This document shows, in pieces, positions 46,751 to 58,505 of a stretch of DNA of 64,000 bases (position 1 is its first letter; each line of letters opens with the position of its first letter). This DNA is from Fragum whitleyi (taxonomy: Eukaryota > Mollusca > Bivalvia > Cardiida > Cardiidae), in the NCBI GenBank assembly GCA_948146395.1, contig OX411544.1, forward strand, positions 37,654,457 to 37,718,456, given 5' to 3'. The position numbers and the translations under genes were made by a program. The notes under the pieces are model-generated. The model saw nothing but the letters and a program-made list of their open reading frames with translations. It was not told the origin of the DNA and did not search any database.

Positions 46751-47640
46751 AAAATCTTTGAACCAACTGGTCAGAATTCAACCAAACTCCACAGGAATGA
46801 TGCTTTCGACATTCCCTTTCAGATTTCTTTGTTAACAATTTATTGGGCTATTCTGCGTAATTAATGAACTGGCAGGGTGGGGCTTAACCGTGACGTAATT
46901 TGGCGAGTTTACTTTTCAATAGTTCGGGTTCTTTCAAATTTTAGTGGGTAATCATCGTTAACGCGTGCAAATAACTGTATCTTAAAACCTAAAGGATTCA
47001 CGTGCTTTGAGAGAGTGAACACATTTCGTCGTTTGGTTACCAATGCCTCGTAACTTCAGCTTGATCAAGCTGAAGTTACGTGGATTTGGTTACCAATCTA
47101 CGATTTAAGATCTCGAGTTATTTATGTCGACTCTCTTTAGAAGTAGGTTATTTTAGATAAAAGCTGATTTCCCTTAACCTTAAGTGCAACGACCCGTTAC
47201 TTAGGCTCCGCCCTGCCAGGGCATTAATTATGAATAATAATAGCATGGGTTCAAAAGGCTGTCGAGTCACTGTAAAATGGTCCCTATTGATAAAATAAGC
47301 TTCATCTTTGAAACTACTTTTCATATTTCAATTGATATTCACAATATCTTTCCTTTGGATATGCTCTATAAACCCTTTTTGTGATAAAATGCGGCGTCAT
47401 GAAATGGGGGAGGGGGAGTGGGCTTTGTGATGCAAAATTTCTTGTTTTCAGTTTCACATAAAACTTTTTAAAAATGTTGCTTATCATAAAACTGCTTTAT
47501 TCTACGTCATAAAAAGGGTGTCTTCTTGTAACTGATGATTATATGCTTACGAAAGGATCATTTCCAAGCTTGATAAATTTAATGTTATCTAGAGTTGAAT
47601 TTTCTTAAATATTTTAGGAATTAATTCCAGTGGAGCGACA
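46751..47640. repeat. Diverged type 1 modular repeat with other insertions
   Basis: A unit with GAATTCAACCAAACTCCACA and GGCAGGGTGGGGCTTA (46770-46900) is followed by the repeat shared with 19290 (46905-46990), the 47049 palindrome, a CCGCCCTGCCA fragment (about 47210), and finally a type 1 right terminus CCAGTGGAGCGACA at 47628. Confidence 0.55.
47049..47080. repeat. Perfect 32-bp palindrome, copy 2
   Basis: CGTAACTTCAGCTTGATCAA continues into its exact complement with no loop. Compare 15981-16012. Confidence 0.85.
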
Positions 47641-48288
47641 CTGTCCGTTTGGGCCACTTTGGTAGATATTTAACTTCCTATCTGCTGACAATATTGTGTT
47701 TATGACAATCACTTGATACATTCATGAAAGATGAGTTTTCACTGATGAATGGGTATCTATTACTAGTATCTATACATGTACGACTAACATCACGATTTAC
47801 ATATTGTCACTTTTTAATAATAAAAAAAGTGATTCAACTTAAATTTCTTTTATTCATTGAATTTGATATGCATGTGATGCAAAGTTTTTGTTAAAAAAGT
47901 TCCCAGCGAATACTTAGTTCAGTTTATTTCACATCTCTGACAGAAATGCTGTGGATTTTTACCCCGCTGTCGACTTTTGCAGCTGACTTTAGGGTTGGAT
48001 ATAAGGGGTATTTTTTTCTCGGCTAACAGAATTACCTTGTATCGAATACCATCTTTCTTATTTAAATCCACTAAAACGTTAAATGAGAAGAAATTGAAGG
48101 GGCTTGGTACAAGGCAATTTATCCTTTAAAACTGAGTGAAAGATAATAATTATAAAATGACTGATGATTTCCTCGATTTCCTTTCACCCTCTTTAGCCAC
48201 AAAAATGAACGAGTTATGACGTATCAACACTTTGCAATGAAATTTCATCAGAAATTGGTCAGTCGGATAATGATTCGTTATTCAACCT
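47641..48288. other. AT-rich non-coding stretch
   Basis: Nothing recognised. Confidence 0.45.
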
Positions 48289-48292
48289 TTAA

Positions 48293-48438
48293 GGTATCGG
48301 ACCCGTAATAGTTTGGAAGTATGGAACTTTAACAGTGTTAACCGAGGTTTCCTAATGATTTTCATTAGGAAACCTCGGTTAACCTTGTGAAAGATCATGA
48401 GTTCCAAAATGTTGCGGAACTATTACGGGTCCAATACC
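48293..48438. mobile_element. TTAA-flanked palindromic MITE, copy 2 (best copy)
   Basis: 146 bases, flanked by TTAA on both sides (48289-48292 and 48439-48442). The ends GGTATCGGACCCGTAATAG and its complement differ by one base. The centre GTTAACCGAGGTTTCCTAAT folds back on itself perfectly. The TTAA target points to piggyBac- or Kolobok-type mobilisation. No coding capacity. Confidence 0.88.
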
Positions 48439-48599
48439 TTAAGTGCATATCCTACATAAATCAACACTAAAGACTATGATTATGATTCTCTGCAAAACTT
48501 ACAGACGAAAATCCTGCCAGAAATAATTCCCTAACAGGTAGACCAAGGAACAATTGATTCAATTCCAAATTTCTCTCGATCTGACGCGACGTTGTTATT

Positions 48600-48605
48600 A
48601 AATAT

Positions 48606-48684
<79 letters not shown>

Positions 48685-48712
48685 TCTATTTATTGATTTA
48701 TTTGTATTTTCA
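48600..48712. repeat. (TTTA)n microsatellite
   Basis: About 28 copies of the tetranucleotide, with minor variants at the right end. Confidence 0.95.
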
Positions 48713-49028
48713 TATTTAATTATTTATGGGGGATAACATCATTGTTTAAAAATCGGAAGAGAGGATTGATTGGTTGGTAAGAAAAGTGACAAATAAAAAC
48801 ATTCACTTTCTCTAGATTTTTTGTACCAAGGCCAGTAGTCGGTTCTTTGGGTAGGCTTATGTAGTGTTCGCGTCTTTGGAAATGAAAGAATGTTGATAAG
48901 GAAGGGATCATTTGCTTCACTGACAATCTTGCAACATTTCATTTATTTATTTTCAGATTGATTGTTCCCAAGCAGTTAAACTCTTTATGAACTTGTTATT
49001 CTATAGTGCATTTAGATTTGCAATTTAT

Positions 49029-49668
49029 CTTATAACTATACAAATATCCGTATGATAACATCCCGTATGATATTTTTTATGTTATCATATAGTTATTTTT
49101 AGAACAAATACATAATGCGGTCATTTTTAAAAACTTGCATTTCTGTTGGAAACATCTGCAAAAACAAGGCAAATAGGGGTTATAAGATAAATATAATACG
49201 TATTTAGTGTATTGTATGAAAAAATATCAAACTCGGTTGTGGGAATTGATAATTGTCTCGGCAGAGCCTCGACAATGATCAATTCTCCCAACCTCGTTAG
49301 TTTTTTTTTCTCATACAAAACACTAAATACGTATTATATATAAACCCGTTGTATGTTGATCTCTTCTTGTTATATATATAATACATACTTAATGTTTTGT
49401 ATGAAAATAAATATCGAACGAGGTTGGGAGAATAGATCATTGTCGAGGCTCTGCCGAGACAATTATCAATTCTCAAAACCGAGTTAGATATTTTTTCATA
49501 CAATACATTAAGCACGTATTATATTTATCTTGTAACCTCTATTTGTCCTGTTTTCGTAGATGTTTGTAACTGTGATAGCCGCATTATATCACTGTTCTAA
49601 AAATGACTATGTGATATCATAAAAAATCATACGGGATGTTATCACACGGATATTTGTATAGTTATAAG
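49029..49668. repeat. 640-bp nested palindrome
   Basis: The outer arms (about 49029-49350 and 49365-49668) are imperfect inverted copies, beginning TTATAACTATACAAATATCC and ending in its complement. Each arm contains its own palindrome (about 49190-49345 and 49372-49530), with TAATACGTATTTAGTGT-like arms and a centre of CTCGGCAGAGCCTCGACAAT type. The element is therefore a palindrome of palindromes. No protein is encoded. Confidence 0.85.
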
Positions 49669-50150
49669 AGAAATATTTTTTTTATCATATCCTATTTTGT
49701 AAGACAAAATGTAACATCGGTTGCAATCGAGAACCTTCAGTTATTTTACGGAATAGGCCTTGATAATAATAAGGGCCCATCCATTAAAGCGCATCGGTTT
49801 GCAACTTGGTTGACGTCAACGTCAAAGATCAACGTTTCCGCCAAAGATGACTGAGTATTACAAAATCAGCGATAGATTAAAACTGGACTTATTATAATTT
49901 TATAATAATTTGATGATTATTTGATATTTATTTGATAATAAAACGGAGTATTTTACAGTGCCTTGTTATAAAGTTTTAATTTGCCAAAAAAAAGACGTCA
50001 AAAAGACTATCGGAGAGCATTACATATTTTTTTTTCTTCTAGCGTACTAAAGTACCACCAGAAGCCGAATTACCAAAAAAGGGTTCTTCAAGACCAACAT
50101 TTCCATTTCGTCCGAAAGTCTGTTAATACATTTTAAGCTCTATTGACCGA
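49669..50150. other. Non-coding stretch
   Basis: No gene. GTTGACGTCAACGTCAAAG at about 49810 is a short palindromic word. Confidence 0.45.
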
Positions 50151-50154
50151 AGAT

Positions 50155-50330
50155 CAGAAGATCTATAGAAAGACAGGTTTTACAGGCATCCTTCTGCCTA
50201 GCCGTCTGTCCGTCCGTCCGTTAACGTTTGCTTATTGACGCTCTTAAGTCCAAAGTTTTTATCCTAATGTCTTCAAACAGCGTCAGAATGATTAGACCAT
50301 AACAATATCCAATGTTGTAAAAATAATCTG
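50155..50330 (+). repeat. Modular repeat head with GTCCGTCC
   Basis: GTCTGTCCGTCCGTCCG at 50204-50220 follows a short hairpin (AGGCATCCTTCTGCCT). Then comes a single unit-like stretch with GACGCTCTTAAGTCC. The rest of a modular repeat is not visible. Confidence 0.5.
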
Positions 50331-51317
50331 CGTGTATGCCAAATTTTTGTTATTTCGATAAACTCTATTTCATATGAATAGAAGCATTTATTTTCAAAAT
50401 AGGTGAAAATAAGATAAAAAATTGTTATTGTTGTTCTAGCTATATCATTAATTTCTCATACCGAGTAACCTTTTCATGGAAATTCTACCAGTTCGTATTT
50501 GATATTTTGCCAGGGCTTGTTTATAGCCACGAATTTAAAAATCTAGTTACTAAGGGATAGGGGCTCTACAAAGGCTTGAAAATGATATACGGATATGTGC
50601 TATTTGAGTCTAAGCGGCATTTTTTTAATCGAACAAAAAAAAAAAAAAAAAAAAAAAAAATAGCACGACGCTAATTAATGCGATGTCTCATGTACATAAA
50701 TGCTAGTTCTGAATTATGGCTTGTACAATAATTATTAAGCTGCTGCAATTTCATTTTGTGCTTAATTATAGCAAGAAAACAGCAATACCACATACAATGA
50801 GGAGGGTAAATGTTTCAATTACCGTACATTAATTTTGGATTTATTGTGTTTATCAATCTTTCACTCTTAACATTACGTTTGAGATTTTCGCTATAAAATC
50901 CGTATATTCCAGTACTAGCGTTTTTCTGTCTAAACATGTCTTTTTATTTGTAATATGGGACAAAACTACTGTTTCTTCCACCTATTGAATTATGCATTAA
51001 AGTTTTGTGCCTTCCCTGAATGCTATGAATTAAGGGCTGAAAGGGCCTTTAAAAAAGCTTGGTGACTAAGTGGAGTAATTCATTTTCCGTAGGCGGCCAT
51101 GATAACATATTTGCTCAAGCCACCAGTATGCGAAAATGGTCAAGCCTGCCCTAATTTATGGGCCAATCATTCGTGCATGAAATCAAGAGAAAATATATTC
51201 CTCAAAAATAAGTTTTCTATATACAAATCAGAAGCTTGATTTCTATAAAGAAGTACTTTTCAAAACAATTTAATCAAACATCTTCTTTGCAATCAATTTA
51301 ATAGTGTTTCGCATTTT

Positions 51318-51354
<37 letters not shown>

Positions 51355-51430
51355 TCGTAACCCTATTTTTTTAAATACCTGAAGTTTGTCAGTCCTGTTT
51401 TATTAATTGCTTAGACTGAAATCGTGTACC
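50331..51430. other. AT-rich non-coding stretch
   Basis: Poly(A) at 50633-50660 and poly(T) at about 51320-51352. No gene. Confidence 0.5.
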
Positions 51431-51462
51431 AAAAGACACGTATAGTCAAAATAAAGCTGAAT

Positions 51463-51706
51463 TTAGGAAGAAACTAATAATTTTCTTGTATATAGTAACT
51501 CGGACCTAGCATTTGCCTTCTGCAATATTTCTCCTGATAAACTTTGGCCAAGGCTTGCACCAAGGTATTTCACAAAAGATGTAGAATTGATAGTACTCCC
51601 ATCACATACAACATTTATTTTACTATTTGATTTCAACTTTTGCTTGAAGCCAAAAAGAATGAACTCAGTTTTCCCTAAGTGTAATGACAATCTGTTATCG
51701 ATAGGT
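51463..51706 (-). pseudogene. LINE reverse-transcriptase C-terminal fragment
   Basis: The reverse strand encodes DNRLSLHLGKTEFILFGFK followed by the segment with VKYLGASLGQSLSGE. The LSLHLGKTE...FG...VKYLG...LSG pattern is typical of the region just after the YADD block in CR1/L2-like LINEs. Nothing upstream or downstream remains. Confidence 0.75.
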
Positions 51707-51786
51707 CAGGATTCGCTGTATTAAAGTCATCGGACAACGCTTTTCACCACACGACCTGTATTTATCTGAAACTAAGATATATAGAG

Positions 51787-51945
51787 GATAATCGTTTGCT
51801 TTAGTGTAAGATCGATTTATATTCATTGAGTGAACAACAAAAGCTATATTTTCACGAGCGGTCGAGCCACGAGTGAAAATATAGCTTTTGTTGTTCACGA
51901 ATTGAAATATTAATCGACCTTTCTCGAAAAACAAACGATTATTCT
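51787..51945. repeat. 160-bp palindrome, GAACAACAAAAGCTATATTT arms
   Basis: The inner arms (GAACAACAAAAGCTATATTT then TCAC) are perfect around a 15-base centre GAGCGGTCGAGCCAC. The outer arms (ATAATCGTTTG... and ...CAAACGATTAT) continue less perfectly. Foldback element of the same general class as 41633 and 59072. Confidence 0.88.
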
Positions 51946-53312
51946 ATTTTCTATTGCAAAAATGAGACAAAATGTGAAATCTAGGACATATTTTCGTAAA
52001 GCGCGTCATTTTGCGCGTGATTGCTATGCAACGTTCATTGTGACGTCACTTATTTCGCCCCGCATAGATGACGTCAGATAGGGTGAAATGCACAAAAGCA
52101 GGGCATAAGTTTTTGATAATTTCACTGCTTTTGCGATGAGATTATCAAGTGATAATATATCGTTATTTCTCGATAAACCACCGAAAAGCATTTAAGAAAG
52201 CTTAATCATCTGCATTAAGAAGTTTGTTTCTTACAATTGAAGACATATGATTCACAAATATCAAAATTTGGAGAGGACCGAAGATATCCCCTGGCACCAC
52301 TCGGTTTATTTTTAGAAGAAAACGGAGTTTTCTTTATACCCACTGACAACAAGCTTACTTTAGGTCAGATAGAACAATATCTTAAATCAAAGATTGATTA
52401 ATCACATGGGCAAGAGGACCAACAATGAGAAATGGTTTTTCGTCACACCCTTTTCAGAATGATTTTTTTACAAACTTCCTATCAAATTTCGAAGCGGGAA
52501 AAGGTAAATTCGATACAAGCTTCGCTGCTACAATTGTGAAAAAGCTATTTAATTATTTTGCAACTGTCTGATTACCATCTAAATTTAGTGTACTATCACA
52601 TGAGGATGCACAGTTTTTCTTAGATGGCATTCCAGGTCTTTCAGGTATTTTTAGAGTATTTATTTAAAGTAATCATTAAAATAATTTTTCTTTGCCTTGA
52701 ATATAGAGCAAAAATAAGATCAAGTGTAGAACTATATGAAACAGTGACCCTGGTAAAATCACATATTAGTTGTTTAAAATAAGCCAATTCTGTGAAACTT
52801 TTAGTTGGTACAGTTAACTATTGCATGATGAAGATACACCAGTGTTAAAGACTCCGAAAAATATAAGTTTCATATTAACTTAAAGATGATGTAGTTAAAC
52901 AAAAGGATTCTTTGCTTTGGTGGTCTGTAAATAACTGGTAATTGTAAAGGTTTAGACTCTGGTAGTAAAGGTTCAATTTTCAAAGTTTCTAGTTCGTTGT
53001 GTTGAAGATCTTGTCGATCATTAAAGAATAAGTCACTTCTCATATACAAAAGTAAGCGATAAGTTGTAAACGATATCTAATTATTAGCCGACAAAATTGG
53101 CATTGTAAATAAAAAAAATGACTGGCGAAACTATGTGACTGGTGACGTATGTTATCATCCTTGTCTAAGAGACGTAAAACAGCTGGATTTATTGTTCGAG
53201 GGTGACTCTATTTGCTTAAGCCTTCATCACATTCGAACTGAAATAATTGGTCCGTTATCCGAGAAAACCTACTTTTAATGACAATAAAACTTTCAAAAAA
53301 CTTTTTTTCAAA
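51946..53312. other. Non-coding stretch
   Basis: TGACGTCA words at about 52039 and 52068, as near other foldback elements. A short stretch around 52285-52400 is open but unrecognised. No gene. Confidence 0.45.
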
Positions 53313-53313
53313 T

Positions 53314-53562
53314 AGACTTTTAATCTAGAAGTCCCGGGTTCGATCCTCGACGGCGACTCTCATACTTTCCGACTATTTGACTTCTACCAATGGGTCTATA
53401 ATCATAGACCTACGTGGGATAGCAGCTGGAGGCTAGGAAAGGATGTACTGGTAGTACTGGTGTGAGAAAAAAACCAGATATTCAATTGTTAGGTACTCCA
53501 GCAGCCGCGATATTAATGAAAGATTATTGAAAGCGGCGTAAAAACCCGTTAGAACAAAAAAA
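53314..53562 (+). mobile_element. tRNA-derived SINE, 5'-truncated, third copy
   Basis: It starts in the anticodon-arm part of the head, has the B box GGTTCGATCC, and then the shared body (CCAATGGGTC, CGTGGGATAGCAGCTGGAGG, CTGGTGTGAGAAA) and an A-rich tail. The A box is missing. No clear target duplication. Confidence 0.85.
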
Positions 53563-53770
53563 TCTTACAATCTACAGGGGAAAGACTATCTTCTCAAGTC
53601 AAGGATTCTAACTCTACTATGTTCCTTACGAAAGACCCTATGCTTGCGAAGACGCAAGGGCGATAACCTATCTTCTATAGATGAAGTAGCCTTATCTCTA
53701 ATCGCTGCCCTCCATCAGATTATCAGAGAGATGACTATGTCATCGCAGTTATGGATAATCCCTACTACAG

Positions 53771-53921
53771 TTAGGTAGTGGAACCGTAATAGTTCCTGCA
53801 TTCATGAACTGTAACAGTGTTGACCGATGTTTCCTAATGATTTCATTAGGAAAACTCGGTAAACATTGTGAATATTATGCGTTCCGAAACGTTGCGGGAC
53901 TATTAAAGGTCCGCGACCTGA
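53771..53921. mobile_element. TTAA-type palindromic MITE, copy 3
   Basis: GGTAGTGGAACCGTAATAGTT opens it. The centre GTTGACCGATGTTTCCTAAT folds back to ATTAGGAAAACTCGGTAAAC. The right end GGGACTATTAAAGGTCCGCG is diverged, and the TTAA borders are eroded. Confidence 0.8.
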
Positions 53922-54199
53922 AAAAAATCTGTGGTTCTACAATTTCTTATTTTTCGAGTTAAGATTAACTTATCTTAACTCTATATATTTAGGATGATGT
54001 ATAACAGTTCCATATTTCTATATTTTTCTCTTGCCGCATGTTTTGCCGTAAAATTGTGAACGCAATTGCTTCTTATGCATACAGCATTCTAATCTGGTTT
54101 GATAAATTGAATGGCCCTTCGCTGTTGTTGTTTTTTGTTTTTGTTTTTTTCCAATTTTTCTTTATCATTTTATCAGTAAGAAGAGCTGACACGAGAAGA

Positions 54200-54600
54200 A
54201 ATTTTGTACCCGGGTACCAAAGAACTTGCTACCCACGGGTACTCGTGTACCGGATGTTTAATGTCAATATATCTATTTTAATTATGAATAAAAATACAGA
54301 TCAAGAATTCCCGTAAAAGGGGCTTGAGCATTACTAAATGGCTTTAAGGGACGCGGGTATTTCGGGTCTGCGACTCGCAAATGAGTAGCCAGTACTCTCA
54401 AAACTATCTGATGAAAGACCGTAGGACCGTTTTGAAATCAAATTCAGAAAAGTATAGAAGACTGTTGTAAACAGTCTTCAATTATTTTCGTCATTTGACT
54501 TACAAAGGAACATATTGCTTATATAAACGGGTAATGATTCAGGACCCGGGTAAATGTTTCCCTCTCCGGTTCCCGGGTACTCGAGTACTCGTCCCAGTCC
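54200..54600. repeat. Region bracketed by GTACCCGGGTAC / CGGGTACTCGAGTAC phrases
   Basis: Two clusters of GGGTAC/GTACCC words, at 54207-54256 and 54541-54596, are partly inverted copies of each other about 300 bases apart. A foldback element is possible; the borders are unclear. Confidence 0.4.
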
Positions 54601-54611
54601 TATTAGAAAGG

Positions 54612-55058
54612 CATTCGGAACATCATTCGTCCATTTCCGTAAACTACAACATACCTCGGATGTATGTAAGGCGGATGGGTATGTAACGAAATCGTGCATT
54701 TTGTTAGGCGGAAACAGTGAAAGAAAAACTAGCACTGTAGATATATATCTTTTACAGTAAATAACGGCTGAAAAATCTTAATTTTTGAGAATGACGAATC
54801 ATTCACAAAAATTAAGATTTTTTTCAGCCGTTATCTAAGAATCTAAAGATGTTAATATAAGGATTCGATGAATTCACGTCAGTGACTTAAACGAGTAGCG
54901 TTGGCGACGTCGAATGTTTTCACTCACAGTTTCGAGGGCTAACGCCATTTTAACTGACGCCATCGATTTTTTCCGAAGTTTTCCCGTAATTTTTAAAAAT
55001 AGTCCGTCTATGTACACCCGAGGTTGATCGTGAGATTGGCCGAGTGGTGTTCCGAATG
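54612..55058. mobile_element. 447-bp TIR MITE with 10-bp TSD, copy 1
   Basis: The ends CATTCGGAACATCATTCG and CGAGTGGTGTTCCGAATG are inverted copies. The exact 10-bp direct repeat ATTAGAAAGG lies outside both ends (54602-54611 and 55059-55068). Near the centre, AACGGCTGAAAAATCTTAAT and its complement form a hairpin. TSDs of 9-11 bp are typical of the Mutator (MULE) superfamily. No transposase is encoded. Confidence 0.92.
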
Positions 55059-55194
55059 ATTAGAAAGGGTCCCATATGATGGACTGATACTACATTTTGG
55101 TAACTATAATATATTCACGTATTGTTATTATACAATATGTTACCCTTCTAGCGAAAAGGGACCAGCTAGGAGCTTCATAAAATAGATATTTGAT

Positions 55195-55262
55195 TTTTTT
55201 TTTTTCAAATTTTATCCCGCTATGCACGCAAGTGGACGTACAAAGCAGGGTATCATTTGCAA
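55195..55262. repeat. Diverged core of the 16276 inverted-repeat element
   Basis: CCGCTATGCACGCAAGTGGACGTACAAAGCAGGG corresponds, base for base with changes, to the CGCTTCGCACACAAGCGCAC / GTGCAAAGCGGGG core at 16329-16362 (shown in parts). Termini not found. Confidence 0.5.
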
Positions 55263-55514
55263 GCAGTTTCCACTGTTATGGCATCCTAAAAGTAGGGTGG
55301 GTCAACGCATAGTAGTTTCAGAAGCGGTAACCAGGCTAACGCGGAGTGTATATTTTTTGGACGGCTAGTCGAATAAGGTCACAGGAGTTAACTCCCATTA
55401 CGTAGTCAAAAATGCACTCAGGATTTACAAATTGGTATCCCCAAGCCACTAGAATTTCAAACGTTTTACCGTGAACAGAACGAAGACCAGCTCAGCTCAT
55501 TGAATAATAACATT

Positions 55515-55753
55515 TGAGCCCGTGCGTGACATTTCCAACAATTTCAAATAACTGCAAAACATAGTCTCTGGCCAGTCTGTGCATCCGCACAGTCTGATCA
55601 GACTCTCTGCTATGCTCTCTGTAGATAGATAGGGTCTTAACCCCTCTTAAGGATGTCAGTGACTTTTCTTTTTGTACTACGTAATTGTTTAGGCTGCTCA
55701 AAGTGTGTGCCTTGCACACATGTCAAAACGTTGGAAATGGCACGTACAGGCTT
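55515..55753. mobile_element. GAGCCTGTGCGTGACA TIR element, copy 3
   Basis: TGAGCCCGTGCGTGACATTT then CCAACAATTT at the left; CGTTGGAAATGGCACGTACAGGC at the right in inverted form. The inner GTCTGATCAGACTCTCTGCT echoes copy 1. The phrase GGGTCTTAACCCCTCTTA is shared with copy 4. Confidence 0.75.
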
Positions 55754-55759
55754 TTTTAC

Positions 55760-56334
55760 GTTTTAATCCTTTTCGCGTTTTCTGAAGCATATCGCGGCTT
55801 TGATTAAATTTGGCAGCGTAGACTTTGATAAGCCTGTGCAGATTTGATTGTTGATCATACCTTTACCCAATCACCCTAAATATCGATGGAGATCATAGTT
55901 TTAACCCTTTTCGTGTTTTTCACAACAAATATCTACAGTAAACAAAGCTTTTGCAGACAACTTAATCTCATGGCCAGAGGTTATAAAACTTTTCTCATTC
56001 TCAATTCAAAATTTTCTAAAATTTCAATTTGAGATTAAAGCCGTAATTCTGTTTAGATACTCATTTTAATGTATTAACTTAAAAGATATTATTAATAAGT
56101 TGTTATAAATAACAACTTATTGATATTATCTTTCATTTTCATTCATTTATTTAAATTTAGAATTTGAGAAGATTCTAAGTTGAGCCTGAGAAAAGATTTA
56201 TAATCTCGGACCTACTAGCCTAACATGTATTTTGGTGAAAATACTGACAGTTAGAAATTTCCCCAATGTCAATACATGTAATTCGTTTGAAAAAGAAGAA
56301 TATAATTCGACCGAATAATGGTTTTACACACCGT
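55760..56334. other. AT-rich non-coding stretch
   Basis: No gene. An inverted pair AAGTTGTTATAAATAACAACTT lies at about 56097-56118. Confidence 0.45.
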
Positions 56335-57206
56335 TTCAGTCAAGTTGAAGGTATAACGGTTTGAACGTCCACTTTAAAAATGACGATAACTTTTTAAAAG
56401 TTATAACATTTTATTGAAATTTGATGTGTGAATTTTTAAGCATAATGTACGTGGAATTCCATTATGATTTACCAATAGTTATCAAATTAGGATGTGTAAT
56501 AAACGAAAAGCTCAAAAAGCTCTAATTCTTAATAGAGCTCGGGATATTACACTTTCAAGAAATCAAAGTCCGCAAATCGTTAGCTGCAACCCAGACCAAG
56601 AAAAAGATCGGAAAACATTGTCAATTTTGTGTGAGCTTTGACTACAGGAGAAACAGAAAGAATAGGAGGCATGGTAAAATGGCGTTTAAATTCAACCGGC
56701 AAACCATTTTATCTAGCGAATATGCTCAAATATGGTCTAGTGTGAAAGAAACGATGTAACAAACTGATTTTTTTCACATATCCTACATTTTGTAGCTCAA
56801 CGGGAATTATCTGTCTATATTTTATGCATTTTTGAAGAAAAACGTGTTTTAGGTGTTGTTTCTATGAACCGTTTTCTGCAAACATAAGCTCTATCACTTT
56901 CTTCTAGGGCCATATGCCGCGCACAATTGTCGAACATTTTCTGTTTTTTCTCCTAGTCTATGTTGCAGCTAACGACACATGAGACAAAAATCGCAACATT
57001 GACAATATTTTGAGCTCTGTGTGAATTTAGAGCTTTTTGAGCTTTTCTCGTGTTGCGCTTTAAATTCAATGAAATAACGGTAACTTTTCCCCAAAATCAT
57101 CTGGAAAGTTGCTTAAAAATTCACATAGCAAATTTCACGAAAATCCACACACCACAGAAAAAAATATCTTTGTTTTTAAAGTGGCCGGTTAGAAGTTTTG
57201 ACTAGT
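56335..57206. mobile_element. ~870-bp imperfect-palindrome TIR element
   Basis: GTCCACTTTAAAAATGAC at the left pairs with GTTTTTAAAGTGGCC at the right. Inner pairs follow in order: AAAGCTCAAAAAGCTCTAAT with TTAGAGCTTTTTGAGCTTTT, and GTTAGCTGCAAC with GTTGCAGCTAAC. It folds back along most of its length. The right end shares the CTAASCGGCCAC terminus of the element at 40028. No coding capacity. Confidence 0.8.
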
Positions 57207-57264
57207 ATATAAGAAATTTCAATCTTTATGTCTCACTTTCCTTGGCAGCTTTTATGAAAATATT

Positions 57265-57562
57265 TTGATAATTTTATCTTGGATAATGTATCCAAAGATT
57301 TTATCTTGGATAATGTATCCATAGATAAAGAAATGCTCGGCAGTCTTCCAGCGGCTTACCCATGCGTAAAAATTCAAGAACTGGTTCTAGAACGTTAAAT
57401 GGCAGTTCAAACCTGAGGAATTCCTAGTTTTACAACTGCTTTAAGAACTAGTTATTTAACTTCTAGACTAGTTCTCGAACATAAGTTCAAAAGCCTATAG
57501 CTGAAGTCTAAGACCTCAAAGTAAAGCACTGGTTCAAGAACTAGTTTTAGAAGTTTAAGAAA
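57265..57562. repeat. 27-bp tandem duplication and AACTAGTTCTAGAA-rich stretch
   Basis: GATTTTATCTTGGATAATGT followed by ATCC is duplicated at about 57266-57320. From 57370 to 57560, degenerate AAGAACTGGTTCTAGAAC and AGAACTAGTTATTTAAC words recur in both orientations. Unidentified. Confidence 0.5.
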
Positions 57563-58050
57563 GTCTTAATTTCCATGTAACGACCTATAATGTTCAAGAA
57601 ACATTATTTTTTTATCTTTTTTTTTCACATGGGGCATCTCTTTTATATACATGTAAAGTGTCAGTAATAAGTTTTGTCTTGTTTGATTGATTAACCGTGA
57701 TTAGTGCTTCAGAGCGCCACTAGTTGCTCTACGTAAGAGCATTTGCGATAAAGGTTCTAACTATAACTTGATCTTTAAGTCTGTAAGATAAGAAAGATGA
57801 TGCTACAAACAGTTTCTAGTTATACCTTTTTTTTCATTTAGCTGTTCAGAGGGAAATGATTTGCACTGCTTCGAGTTATTAGTAATTTTAAGTGTTAAAA
57901 GAAACAAAGTACAAATGTAATTCAATATACACATACATATACGAGGAAGTATAAAAAATTTCTGGGACAGTTGCAATTTCTATTTTATCTTTCTTCAGAA
58001 TTTGATGAAATTGTCAGTCATTATTCGTATGAATGTGAGTGCTAATTATA
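57563..58050. other. Non-coding stretch
   Basis: Nothing recognised. Confidence 0.45.
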
Positions 58051-58117
58051 CAAACATGCAACCGAATCATTCGGAACATCACTCGGCCATTTCCGTAAAC
58101 TGCAACATACCTCGGAT

Positions 58118-58505
58118 CATTCGGAACATCGCTAGGACATTTCCGTAAACTGGAAAGTACCTCGTACGTAAGTGTAGTAATTTTCTTACCATTTTTAGGT
58201 AATTCGGCTACTGGTGGTACTTCGGTTAATACGCTTGTAGGAAATCACGTTTAATAAATTCTCTCCGATCATCTTTGGAGATCTTTTGGGCATACTATAA
58301 TTTGATGACAAAACGCAGTAAACCACTGCGTTTTGTTATCAAATTATAATATGCCCACTTTTATTCTTTCGTTCATTTCTTTTTATGCAACGTCGTTGAT
58401 GTTTGTGACGTCATATAAACCTACGCGGGAAATGACGCGATTTCATGGCTGCGTCCGTATTATTCCCGAGGTCTATTCCTTAGAATCGCCGAGGGTTCCC
58501 GTTTG
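58118..58505. mobile_element. 388-bp insertion nested in the MITE
   Basis: It is flanked by the 9-bp direct repeat ACCTCGGAT (58109-58117 and 58506-58514). The left end repeats the MITE terminus (CATTCGGAACATCGCTAGGA), but the right end does not carry the inverted terminus. Inside is a near-perfect 69-base hairpin (58288-58356) with arms GGGCATACTATAATTTGATG / CATCAAATTATAATATGCCC-like. It is probably a related element that moved into its own family member. Confidence 0.8.
58288..58356. repeat. 69-bp hairpin
   Basis: Arms of 32 bases around the loop AAACC with about two mismatches, including CAAAACGCAGT and ACTGCGTTTTG. It lies in the nested insertion. Confidence 0.88.
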
